From assembly GCF_963422355.1 (NCBI RefSeq), contig NC_085091.1:6318684-6382683 (forward strand): 64,000 nt of DNA. Reading direction: 5' to 3'. The notes below the pieces were generated by a model. The model was not told the DNA's origin. It saw only the letters and a program-made list of their open reading frames with translations, and made no database searches. A program made the translations under genes and the position numbers. Each line of letters starts with the position of its first letter. Within the stretch, counting starts at the first letter, position 1. Positions 11,559-24,000 of the stretch are shown here, in pieces. Origin of the DNA: Corticium candelabrum. Taxonomy: Eukaryota; Porifera; Homoscleromorpha; Homosclerophorida; Plakinidae.

Positions 11559-13382
11559 TTTTGACAGAGCTTTTAAATTTTGGTATAAAAGGCCAATAAA
11601 GATGGTACTGAACACTTGACGTCTGGTTTTCGGACTTAGTTCTACCAAAGTCGCATTCCTTTGAGCATAACATGTGTCAGATTGTTATATTTTTTACATT
11701 TGTTGTGACGATTGATAAATGCTGCCTCTCTGTCAGGCCAGGTTAGGCTTGAATCAATTTGTCATTTAGATTGTTAGCTGTTTGATGTTTGGGTGATTTT
11801 ATCTTAGCTCTGAACTAAAGTGCTCGGCTAGAAATGAACAAAGTCAGTTAGGCAAGAGGCTATGTACATGTGTACTAATCAAAATTTTCCAGCAGAAACA
11901 CTTGTTTATGTGACATTCTGTACGAAAGTGTACACAGTACTTCATTCAACTGTTGTAATGCAAACCAGAACAACACACCCTGTTTAACAAATAAGCTCAT
12001 TAATGATCCATAGACAATTACAGCTTAGCATAAGTACGCTTGATGATGCAGAATAACCCGAATACAAGACACCAACAGTGGGCTGGTGCCATTTTCTTCT
12101 CTGCATTGTAAATATGCACCAGCTTGGTTTACTGTCTTGTGTCAGCTCGGATCAGCTTGTCTCGGTTGTATAATCATGCAAGTGTGGACTAAACTGGGTC
12201 TAGGATACAATTCTATAAAAATGAAATGAAATACATAAATAACTGAATTAGGAAATCTGCTTTGCTAAGTGAGACCAATGATGCTTGTTGATCTTCTATA
12301 GAGGCTTTGGCCAGACCAATTAAATTTTTTATGCTCAGATGTTATGACATCAAATTCAGACTACCAAGTCAGATAGAAATAATAATAACCACGGGACGTT
12401 GTGAGCACAAGCAGTTCTCGATGTGTTCCCTATAAGCATTATTATGATGAGTATTAAACGAATGCCACATACACGTATAGTGAAGAAGACAAAAAAATGC
12501 AGATAGATCACATGGTGTTAACGTCTTTGGGTTACAGATGAGTACTGTAATGCAACACGGTTTGCATGTACCAAGCCTTTTTACTGCAGGCACATTCTTG
12601 TGCATGAGCAAGTCAAATTTGTTTTATTTTGTTCAAGCTCCATCTAGACCAGAATTTGAGCATGAAGAATTGGTCTATGCTGTCACCTGTTGATACCATA
12701 GTTGTATGATGCTACACATCTATCTGGTTACTACTATAATAAATTATTGGATTCAACTAATATGTAGGTTTAGTGATAATACGGATGTATTATGTAGGCA
12801 GTCTCAGACGAGTATGAAAGTGCAATCTTCACTACACAAAACAGAACTAGAGCAGGTCCGGTTGATGGCTCACAATTAAACTAAGAAAGCACAACAAGCT
12901 ATACAGGTACAGTACAACTTATTTACACTGAATAGGCAGCTATTGTGAATTGTATACATTAGGTGTGTCGTCTGACAGTTGCTAAGCTTGCCAATCAGGC
13001 TGAAGTCGATCAGTCATCATCTACTGATAATGTGGTGAGGTTGACAACCCAGCTGCAGATAGAACAAAATCTGGCATCATCAACTGCACAAAAATATGAG
13101 CAATTAAAGGTACCCACTACCTCATTCCAACAAATTTTCCTCTACAATATTTTCCCTGTGCTCTTTTTGATCAGGTGAGTAGTGCAAAACGTTGTAGAGA
13201 GTTAGCAGAAGAAGTTACACATTTGAGATCATTACATACATCTAGAGATCAAATTAACCAATGATTCCAAGATTTAGTTTAGACAAAGATTGATGGTCGA
13301 TTTATACAAATAGTTTTATACAGTAACAATAAAGATTATGCTTGTTTGTTAAATCTAGTTTCAAATATTTAGGCTGTGTTTT

Positions 13383-13563
13383 GACTTACTGTCCGTAGCT
13401 TGTGTTGTCTTATTAGCTCTTAGTGGGCACATGACAGACACAATAATTATTGGTGCTGCTACATGTCCCTAGAACTTGTCAATGTCTTGTACTACTGTGG
13501 TGACACCTGCACCACTATTTCTTCTCCAGACACCTCAGTTGCTTGAGATCTTAGTCCTCGTTT
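13383..13563 (-). pseudogene. 3' remnant of a gene C-type ROCO gene (left piece)
   Basis: On the minus strand the last codons read RGLRSQATEV, EEIVVQ and VSPQ, then stop: the same ending as gene C, whose last exon occupies this place in unit 2. Everything upstream of those codons is gone, cut by the left LTR of the retrotransposon at about 13564. It shows that unit 1 once had a C-type gene here. Confidence 0.75.
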
Positions 13564-13699
13564 AGTAACAGCGTCCTTAGCATGCGCTCAGCTGGTCTTG
13601 TTGTTAACTCAAGTCGATCCATTTCAAGAATGACTGGCTAGTCATAGATGCTGGTCAATAACTGAAATGTAACACAAGTTCCCGGATGTATATACTACA
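13564..13699 (-). repeat. 3' LTR of the Ty3/gypsy element
   Basis: Aligned with the right LTR over about 135 bp, with many substitutions, so the insertion is not recent. The outermost seven bases expected from the partner LTR are missing at the junction with the death-domain remnant. Confidence 0.8.
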
Positions 13700-14255
13700 T
13701 CCTTCTCCCCCCTGACTGTGTGGCTGATTTTTAACAATTAAGAGGTATGCTGTACAACACAATAGTCTAATCTACTAACAATTTGGTCTGTCTGGTGCCT
13801 TTCTTCTTCTGCTGGAACGGCGGACTGGAGTCACTCATTTGTTGGCACCTAGATTTGATGCTCTAGTTGGTTCCACGTGCGTCTGTAAAACATCTGGTCC
13901 TGTGCTGATCTCTGGAGATGTTACCATCTCGTCGTGTTCTATTTGTTTGTCAACTCCATGTTGTTATTGTTCTGGTAAGTCTGGTGTGACAGCTTTGGTT
14001 TCTCCCGGTGATACCGGTATCATTGCTCTTGAACATGGTTTATCCGGTGGATGTATTGGTTCCACTAGTAGGTCTTTTGATTCACCTCTTTCTAAATGTA
14101 GGGTTTTCTGAGTCTGATCCAAATGACCACCCTCCCCTCTTCCAGTGTGATAGCGTATGATAGGGGGCCTGTTTTGGACTGAACTACACCAGCTACCCAA
14201 GGACGACCTTCGTTGTAATTGTGCATGCAGACTCTTACCTCGTTGTAAAGGTCTA

Positions 14256-15046
14256 TCATACTATTCCAGTTACCTTTGCAGAAATGTTTCTGTTGCCATT
14301 GTTTTTGTGTACTGTCTGCTCCAAGTTGGGGTGTAACAAATCTAAACGTGACCGTAATTTGTGACCCATTAATAACTCCACAGGTGATATTCCTGTCGTG
14401 GAATGCAGTGTAATGCGGTAGCTGAACAACACTTCTGTCAAGCGATATGTCAATGTTCCTTGTTTTGCTAGGGACATTCCTTCTTCAATACCTGTACTGC
14501 TCTTTCCACCAGCCCATTACTTGACGGATGATACCGTGCTGTTTTAATGTGGTCGATTCTATTCGATTTTACAAAATCGGTAAATTCTTGACTGGTGAAT
14601 ACTGCCCCATTGTCTGATACCAGTTTTTCAGGAATTCCATGAGTTGAGAAAATTTTTCTTAACTTTTCCACCGTAGTTTTTGTCCTTGCTGATTCTACAG
14701 GTTTTACTTCAATCCGCTTCGAGAGTTCGTCAATGACTACGAGAAACATTTTTTCTAGGAACGGTCCAACATAGTCCATGTGCACCCTCATCCACGACTG
14801 ATGGGGCCAAGACGAGGGATGCAATGGAGCTTTTGTTGGTGCATTCCTTGTTTCTTGACAACTAGAACAATTTTGGACCTTTGGTTTGATGTCCCCATCC
14901 AGTCCAGGCACCAGACTATTGTTCTGGCTAAGCCTAGCCTTTCTACATGCCATACCAGGATGACTAGCTTGTAACTCCTCCAAAACTTGTTGTTGCCCTT
15001 GTGGTGGCGGTACCCTACAATCACCCTGTACCCCCATAATACGCAT
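14256..15046 (-). pseudogene. Retrotransposon integrase region
   Basis: A zinc-binding-like start (NCSSCQ with an upstream His) precedes a DDE core: HMDYVGPF (first Asp), VSDNGAVF (second Asp) and SSNGLVERAVQ (Glu). The C-terminal part, with TTGISPVELLMGH, lies in an overlapping second frame (14256-14477), so a frameshift separates them near 14470. This would join element cDNA to host DNA; this copy is broken. Confidence 0.85.
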
Positions 15047-15330
15047 GCCTCTTCTGTAGATAATTCACTTGCTCTTCGTCAGTAAGGAGTCAATGCTTTG
15101 ATTAGTGGTTTATTGGGCCAACCATGATTGACATAATATTGTATCGTAGACAGTATAGGGTGTTGTTCTGTCCATGTACTAGCATCTTTTACCAATACTG
15201 GTGACAATTCCAGTTGCTGTAGACGTTGAATTGTCTCTGGTTGTTCTTCCTCAGTTGTCGACGGTAGTTGTAAGGTAATCGACTGTAGGAATCTGCATTA
15301 CTGATGTCCCGGCCTGGTTTGTTTTGCAAC

Positions 15331-16354
15331 TTATAACTGTAACCTGATAGGATAATGGCCCATCAATGGATTCTCGCTCATGCCATTGGTGGAAGAGGCG
15401 TATTTTCCCCAACAATCCTCCAGTGGTTTATGGTCTGAGACTAGCCGAAACTCTCTACCAAACAGATATTGGTGAACTTTTTGTAGACCAAAAATTATTG
15501 CAAATGCTAATGGATGTTGTCTCCCGTCCTTCCCTCTCTGAGCCAATGCAGCACCTAAACCATACGGCGAAGCGTTACCGGTTAATTAGAATGGACTCTT
15601 GCTGTGAATCAAAATGTGCTAACACTTTGGCTGACACCAACAGTTGTTTTGATTGGCAATAAGCTCGTTCTTGTTCACATGACCAGTTCCACTTTACTCC
15701 TTTTCGTAACAATTTATGTTGTGGAGCTAGAACTGTTGTGCCATAATAAGGTAGCAATCTTAGGTATGCTTTTAATTCTGTCATGTTTTGTGGTCTGGGC
15801 GCTTCCGTTATTGCCTGAATTCGTTCCTTGTCTTGATGTAACCCTGTCTTGTCAATGACATGTCCTAAATACACTTCAGATTGCATGAACCGGCATTTGT
15901 CTTTATTCAGCCTTAGTCCAGTCTCTTCCAATTTCGTCAACACCTTACCTAAGTTAGACAAATGCTCTTGTTCGTTTCTTCCTGTTATTAATATGTCATC
16001 TAAGTAGACCACTACTCCTGGAATTGCTTGCAACAGAGTTTTCGTCGTCCTTTGAAAGATACTGGGAGCCAAAGAAACACCAAACAGTAGTCTGTTATAC
16101 TGAAATAATCCCTGGTGAGTATTGATGACGACATACTTACGAGATTCCTCATCAAGTACAAGCTGTTAATATGCTCTATCCAAATCCAGGGTTGTAAACC
16201 GCTGTCTTCCTGCTATTTGAGTGAACAAGTCTTCAATGCGTGGAATAGCATAAATATTGCATTTCGACACTTGATTCACTGTCAACCGATAGTCTCCACA
16301 TATTCTGACTTTTTTTCTATTGTTTTCAATACTGGAACTATGGGAGCTGCCCAC
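15331..16354 (-). pseudogene. Retrotransposon reverse transcriptase and RNase H region
   Basis: Reverse transcriptase motifs are present: FTTLDLDRAY in the piece at 16166-16354, then SLAPSIFQR-type sequence and the catalytic VVYLDDIL in the piece at 15575-16072. A stop interrupts the frame between them. RNase H sequence with VSDHKPLE follows at 15331-15546 in a shifted frame. Domain order and the YLDD box identify Ty3/gypsy pol. Confidence 0.85.
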
Positions 16355-16580
16355 TGCAAATAGTGTGTTGGCTCAATAATTCCGGCTTTTGTGAGGTTGA
16401 ACAAGTCTTCTTCTATCTTCTCTCTCAAAGCATACGATACTTGTCTTGGTCAGTAAAACTTGGGTTTCGTCATTTCTGTCACTGGTAATTTCACTTACAC
16501 ACTTTGCAATCTGCCTAACTTCCCACTGAACACTTTACTGTCTAATAACAATAACCCTTCCACTTTTCCTTTGTGAGGCT

Positions 16581-16890
16581 TTGCCTCCAAAAGATGAACT
16601 CTTCCCCAATCAATTTGTACTTGTCAAATCCAGTCTCTTCCTAAACTTGGGCCAGAGCCTGCCACTACCACAAGTGGAAGAGACAGTTGGCGTCCATCTG
16701 GAGTGTCTACCCACACTTTCAACTTTCCACATACCGGTACCGGTTCCCCAGTATACGTCTTCAGCATCTTTGCATCTTTCAATGGTGCTTCACCTTTCTT
16801 CCAGACTGACGTCCATGCTTTCTTGCTCACAATACTGACACTCGCTCTCGTGTCTATTTCCATCTCAAGTGGCTGTCCTTGTACAGTCAA
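16581..16890 (-). pseudogene. Retrotransposon aspartic protease region
   Basis: An 88-codon open segment with the sequence EIDTRASVSIV where retropepsins have DTGAS; the active-site Gly is replaced by Arg in this copy. It lies between the zinc-knuckle region and reverse transcriptase, as expected. The substitution should abolish activity. Confidence 0.75.
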
Positions 16891-17620
16891 CAGTCAACGT
16901 TGTCTTCATAAGCTTCTCTTTTCCTTTGTATAACGCGTGAATATTGTCACTAATTGACTCAAACTTCCTCATCCTCATTTGTATCTGACTGTTCCTCCTC
17001 ATAGCCAATTTTGTATATACCTCTTTCACTGTCTTCTTTCTGAGCCGTTTTTTTCTCACTGTGTGACAAACAGTTTTCGCATGCCCAAGTTTGCCGCAAC
17101 CAAAACATTTGACATCCGTGAACCAGCACTTGAACTTTTTGTGTTCCTATTTACCACAGCAATAACAACAACTGAATATCTTGCCAGTCAGTCTGCTACC
17201 TGGTTTGGGTAGCCGTTGCTTTTGTAAACTGGTGTACGGACTCCTCTTCTGGGTTGCCAGGCGTACTCTTTGCTTCCTTCTGCTTTAGCTCTGCGGTATT
17301 CATTTCGGCTGTTTCTTGTGCAATCGCTAATTCACACGCCTTCTTGAATGTCAGCTCTTTTTCTGCCAACAGCCGTTGCTGTATACAGTCATTCATTAGT
17401 CCTAAGCGTAGTCTGTCTTGTAGCATCTCACTATGCACCGCCCCGAATTCGCCATGTTTACTGAGTCGTTGCAGTTCTGTCGTGTCACCTTCCTGAAGTG
17501 ATCGACTGTTAAATCTAAATCATTGTACTATTACTGATGGCTTCGAGTCGAAATATTCTGTCAACATCTATTGTATTTCGTCGACTGACTTCTCTTTAGG
17601 CTTCAACGGAGCCACTAAAC
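16891..17620 (-). pseudogene. Retrotransposon gag region with CCHC zinc knuckle
   Basis: The minus strand encodes CFGCGKLGHAKTVC (C-x2-C-x4-H-x4-C) at about 17070-17120, the nucleocapsid zinc knuckle. Upstream, 17196-17438 has capsid-like sequence with LRLGLMNDCIQQRLL. The frame is interrupted in several places. Confidence 0.75.
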
Positions 17621-17803
17621 TTTGTAGAATTTGATACGTGCGAGCTCTAATCACGCCCAATATGATAGCTCTTTGTCCATCAGCATCATCTACATCATTG
17701 CTGTGAAGTATTATTCTAACCATTCTGCGAAAAGTGGCCATTCCTTTCGATTCGTCAAACTCCCGCTATTTATCCGAATTCTGCCGTCATCGTGGTCGCC
17801 AGA

Positions 17804-17952
17804 TGTCACAAGTAACTACGTACTTAGGACACGCTCAACCGGTCTTGCTGTTAACAAAAGTCAATCGATTTCCAGAATGACTGGTTAGTCATAAATGTCG
17901 GTCAAATGACCAAAATGTAACATAATAGAAGTTCCCGGATGTATATACTACA
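17804..17952 (-). repeat. 5' LTR of the Ty3/gypsy element
   Basis: A 149-bp LTR bounded by TG...CA in element orientation (TGTAGTATA to TGTGACA). It is followed inward by the primer-binding-like sequence. Confidence 0.8.
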
Positions 17953-18280
17953 CTTACTGTTTGCAGCTTGTGCTGTACTTATTAGCTCTTAGTGGGCACA
18001 TGACAGACACAATTATTATTGTTGCTGCTACATGTCCCTAGAACTTGTCAATGTCTTGAACTAAACAAGGACTAAGAACTCAAGCAAATGAGGTGTCTGG
18101 AAAAGAAATAGTGGTGCAGGTGTCACCACAGTAGTTCAGTGCATTAATCAAATTGGAACAATGAGCTTGAGCACCAACATTCTTTCTCTGATTCTCCATC
18201 ATGACTGTGTGTCCATTTGTGTCTGTGCACATGCATGGGTGTGTGCATGCTTGTGTGCGTGTTGAAAGAAGGGCAAACAA
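17953..18280. pseudogene. Second death-domain remnant with a 70-bp micro-inversion
   Basis: 17953-18058 repeats the sequence found left of the element (13383-13490). Then 18059-18133 carries the QGLRTQANEV ... VSPQ-stop ending on the plus strand, inverted relative to units 2 and 3, after which minus-strand homology resumes with the NLINAL segment. The retrotransposon is therefore flanked by two partial copies of the same ROCO 3' end, one of them inverted. Confidence 0.75.
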
Positions 18281-18401
18281 TCAACCTTAAGACAACCTTG
18301 CAGTACAGTACAACTAACTAGTTCATGGAACTTACTGTTAACCTTGGATCACCTCACAATCAGCAAGCTTGGCTTATACTCTCATAGCGGAATTCAAGTT
18401 G

Positions 18402-18402
<1 letters not shown>

Positions 18403-18472
<70 letters not shown>

Positions 18473-18484
18473 TGTCTGTCTGTC

Positions 18485-18545
<61 letters not shown>
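18403..18545. repeat. Compound (GT)n-(GTCT)n-(GT)n microsatellite
   Basis: Two GT tracts are separated by a short GTCT run at about 18471-18486. The tract directly precedes the tRNA-like head of the SINE-like unit. Confidence 0.9.
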
Positions 18546-20160
<1,615 letters not shown>

Positions 20161-21003
20161 TTGGCAATTACGTTATATGCTTGCTGCCGGTCAAACTATG
20201 TATTTTCTTGTCTCAAATCATTACATGGAAGCCTCTTGTTTCATTCATCATTGCGACATATTAGTATGATAAACACTACTTTTTGGTCAGTGTAGTTCTC
20301 TATGACAACTTGCTTTCACTTTTGGTTAGTCAGATAAATTCTGAACTTGCAATTTCCAGCTGCAAGTTGATCGTTTATTTCTAGGAGATAAATTTCTGTA
20401 GCAACCATAATTCTCTATGGCAACTGTCACTTTTGTCTGGGTATGGGGTGATGTGGTGGGAATAGATATGAAACAGAACGTTAACCAACAGCAGATGTTG
20501 GTGTCCTGTGTTGTTGGTTTAGACCTCCCTGTAAAGACAACATGGTAATTAATTACGGATGATCCCTTTCTTCATACACTTCATGTTAGATGGACAGTAT
20601 TCTAAACTTTATTCTGCTTTATATTGTACACACTGATTGGCAATATGTACCACTCAAGCATTAACTGCAGTAGTTCTAATGGTACTCGACCATACTACCT
20701 ACTTAGTACTATTCATCCAGCCTACTGAATAGAAGCTAATACAACAACTTCATGAATGTTCCCTACCCTAAGTAATTACATGTACAATACTACATACGGT
20801 TCACAACATTGAAACATCAGTTGTGTTCATCTTGATTCGTACAGAGCTTTAGGATGTTGCTGTTAGTCTGATCAAAACTGAGATGTCCATCATAGGCACA
20901 ACAGATCCTGCATTCTCTTCATCAAGTGTAATATGCAGATATTATTGCTGAGGCTGAGTAACAATCAATTTTATTGCCTTTACAACACCCATACATTTCA
21001 ATA
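20161..21003. other. Region 3' of gene B
   Basis: Non-coding, AT-rich, and near-identical to 57690-58518. On the minus strand AATAAA (20975-20970) lies 29 bases beyond the stop of gene B and is a likely polyadenylation signal; gene D keeps the same one at 58489-58484. Confidence 0.6.
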
Positions 21004-24000
21004 TTATGGCAATACCTCATCAGTCTGTCCTGCCACTTGTTCTTGTGACTTTAACATCTCCTCTACAACTTCTACTCCAAACACAGCCTCTGCATCAGAT
21101 CTTTGTCGTCGTTGAATTAATGCAGCAATAAGTAAGTTCCGCTGGGCTTTAGCACCAAGATGTTCACACCAAATTTCCAACATAGCTTTAGCTTGGAGAG
21201 CAGAAGAAGGGTAATCGTTCTTTATGGCAGCAATTTTCCCTGTAACTTTAAACAGGTCGGGTTCAAGAACTGAAGCAAACTGTTGCCAACATCCTTCTAT
21301 GATGTCGGCAAGACGAATTAACTCATCCGATGTCACCGTCTCGTTGGCATTACAAACTACAAACAAAATTTAACATTTTTGGTATAAGAATAGTTACTGG
21401 GCAACTAGTGTTACCTGTGGCCGAACATGACCTTAGTATTGCAGGACATATCTCTGAACTCTACACAGAAACAACTAATCACACACAGATAGTAAACTCG
21501 GTAGTTATGATTATCTCTAGATTATCACCAAATGTCTAAAACTGTCGAGTTTGTCTTACCTGACAGTATGCTTCTAGCACACAAGCAACATCATTTCTGT
21601 ATATAGAATTAAGAGCCGTCATCAGTCGCGTTATCGTAGCTTCACTTGAGGGTTTCATCATGCACCATCGCTTTAGAACATAAAGTGTGGGGCTCACACT
21701 CTTCTTCCTCACCACATCTTCATTAAGAGGTCTGTGTAACAACTCAGACCATAATCTCCTCCAGTCATCTCCTAAGTCATCTTCTTCATCCAGAAGTTTG
21801 GACACTTCTAGCAAACAACTTGCAGGAGGTTCACTAATAAGAGACTTTACTGGTGCCATATAGCTGACTGCAACATCTATATAAATCTTGATCACTACCA
21901 AACCACATGGTAAAATATCTAAACAAGACATACTAGCTTCTTCCTGTGATGGCTGCAAAGGAATATGCAATGCTGATGTCATTTCGCATTGCTACAAGCA
22001 AACATCAATTCATAAGTTATAGATAAGTTTACAATACAAAGGCTACTTACAGAGAATTTGTGGTCTGGATACCAAAAAGAAAGTTTGGGAGGAGGTCGAA
22101 CTTCTCGGTTTGTCACACTACTATAAAGCTGAAAGCGAGACTGTTGATATCCATCCAAAGAGATGAACTCGATATCAGATGATTTTAAACTCACTGCAGA
22201 GACATCAAATCCCAGTCGCAACTTCAGCCCTGCCATTCCTTGCTGCTTCGCCTTATCAACAACATCCACAATCCACTCACGAACAGCAACACACACTTTG
22301 GCATTGAGAGGTGCATGTGTCTCTGACAAGACAGTCATTTGAAAGTTGTATCTGTTGAGAGCAAACTCCAATCGATGACCAGGGTAGATGTGGAAGTAGC
22401 CCACATTGCGGTAAATAACTGCCAAGCGACGAAAACGTTTACACAGAAGAGTCAGCACTCTGTAGAATAATGGCTGAGGAATGCGGATAGGAGCAGATGA
22501 CAAGATGAGAGGTAGTGACTTCCACTTGTCATTCATCGTGTATGATTCAAGACCAACTGCATGCTCCAGAAGACAGGGAATAAAGCAAGCTTGACCGTCA
22601 AACACATCATGTTCTTCTTCACTATGTGATTGATCTTCCCTTTCTTTTTCCAGATTGAGAAAATCATGGCAATCACTTGCTGTCTTCAGATTCTTGTCTT
22701 CAATAACAGGATACTCACACAGCAAATCATAGTGGCTCATCAATGATACAATGAGATGTTGAGTTGATCCTCTGGCATCTGATAAAAGATGTCTCACAAG
22801 AGACATTGTCATAATGCCTTTCTCTTTGCTGCGTTTTACATCATTCGATAACATGGGAGGAACATCACCTTCCATGTGTATTGTGATCACTTTCTGCAAC
22901 TGCGACACAAACCATTCCACATCTAACACGACTTCTTCTTCATCTCCACTCTTCAATGCCTTGGGATGATACATCAACACTGCACGACTACTCAAATACC
23001 GTAGCAACACCAACAGCTCTTCTCGATCTTTGATTTCAGCAGCTTCCATGGCAAGCTGCAGTAATTCATCAACAGTTGTTGTTCTCTTTGTTGGATAAGA
23101 GACTTTCACTTCTCTTACGTTCTGTTCATACTTAAGCCAGCTGATAGGCAATCTGTGATGTTGGGCCACCTTGTGAGCCACCTCCTCAGTTTTCTGGCGT
23201 AGCAGAGTCACCTGTGGATCTACAACACCACTGTCTGGGTCTGTCACTGTGTTATCCACATAGAAACACATCATATCTTTAGATGCCCATATGATGTGCT
23301 CTGCCAACACTGTGCCCTCCAGTCTCTTCCTTATAAATGCATCCTGTTTCTCCATCATCCCTGGCTGCTCCTTTAACTTATCAACATGCGTTCCTACTAG
23401 AAACATGACAGGTGATCTGATTCCTACTTTCTCAAATATCATGATACGACGTGACTGATCACCTTCCATGATATGAACACCTGATACCCACTCTTCCAAT
23501 CGATCAAAGTTTGTTTCGTCATCAAACAAAGGAATGTGGACAATTTGTCCATCTTCTGAACGAAACTGAGATGGAGTCTTGCCATCCATTGGTTGACAAG
23601 CATCAAACACAACATACATAAAACCAGCCTTTGACATAAACAAATGATGTGTGACATAGAACACATTCTGACCAGCATAGTCCAACACAGTTAGCATTAT
23701 TTCTTTCTTCGCCTTTTGACGAGACTTTGGGTCTCTGAGACTCTTCGAAATGCTTTCTTTTAAGTGTTGAGGTAAAGTAGTTGTGTTCTCAGTAGAGGAA
23801 TCAGCAACACTGCGAGACACTGTCTTTTCATTTTGTAAAGCTTGAGCTTCCAGTTGTTTCCTTTTTGTTAAACTTTGTTGATGTCTGTCTTGGTAATTGC
23901 ATGATTGGACATCAGTGCTTGCTATGATTGGTTTTGTCTTCTTGTTTGGTGACGTAGTCTCGTGGTCTAATTCAGCATAATAATCAGTGCTGCCCGAGTC

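Larger units (their letters stand above)
9429..13264 (+). pseudogene. Coiled-coil gene 3' part, copy 1 (nonsense mutation)
   Basis: Seven exon blocks with GT/AG borders and consistent phases: 9429-9644, 9707-9792, 9868-10075, 10759-10838, 12798-12906, 12963-13109 and 13175-13264, ending in TGA. The protein is rich in Lys, Glu, Gln and Leu heptads (for example SLKQQLEDRL-like and QLSNARKSQEKAEKQL blocks) and is predicted to be a long coiled coil with no globular domain. I do not recognise the family; centrosomal or ciliary scaffolds are possible. In this copy TAA at 12877-12879 replaces the CAA present in copies 2 and 3. An AATAAA signal lies at 13328-13333, 64 bases after the stop. The 5' exons of the ancestral gene are absent. 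Confidence 0.7.
13564..17952 (-). mobile_element. Ty3/gypsy LTR retrotransposon (degenerate)
   Basis: Minus-strand element of about 4.4 kb with related LTRs at 13564-13699 and 17804-17952. In element orientation the LTR begins TGTAGTATATACATCCGGG and the right one ends TGTGACA; the left LTR has lost its last few bases. A purine tract (AGGGGGGAGAAGGA) abuts the 3' LTR, and TCTGGCGACCACGATG next to the 5' LTR is a likely primer-binding site. Gag, protease, reverse transcriptase, RNase H and integrase follow in the gypsy order. Stops and frameshifts break pol. No env is seen. No clean target-site duplication flanks it. Confidence 0.9.

Noticed and set aside
8439-13264. A WDR33-coiled-coil fusion gene
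   Set aside because: Splice phases do not match between WDR33 exon 7 (phase 2) and the first coiled-coil exon (phase 0), and about 870 bp without coding signal separate them.
13839-14111. Plus-strand frame of 90 residues inside the retrotransposon
   Set aside because: Lies antisense to the end of pol and has no recognisable motif or splice context.
14256-16890. An intact, active retrotransposon
   Set aside because: The protease active site is substituted, pol has stops and frameshifts, and the LTRs are diverged.
21479-22051. 148-residue minus-strand frame (21536-21982) as a separate small gene
   Set aside because: It is exon 3, a stop-free intron and exon 4 of gene B read through; the same splice sites and phases occur in gene C.
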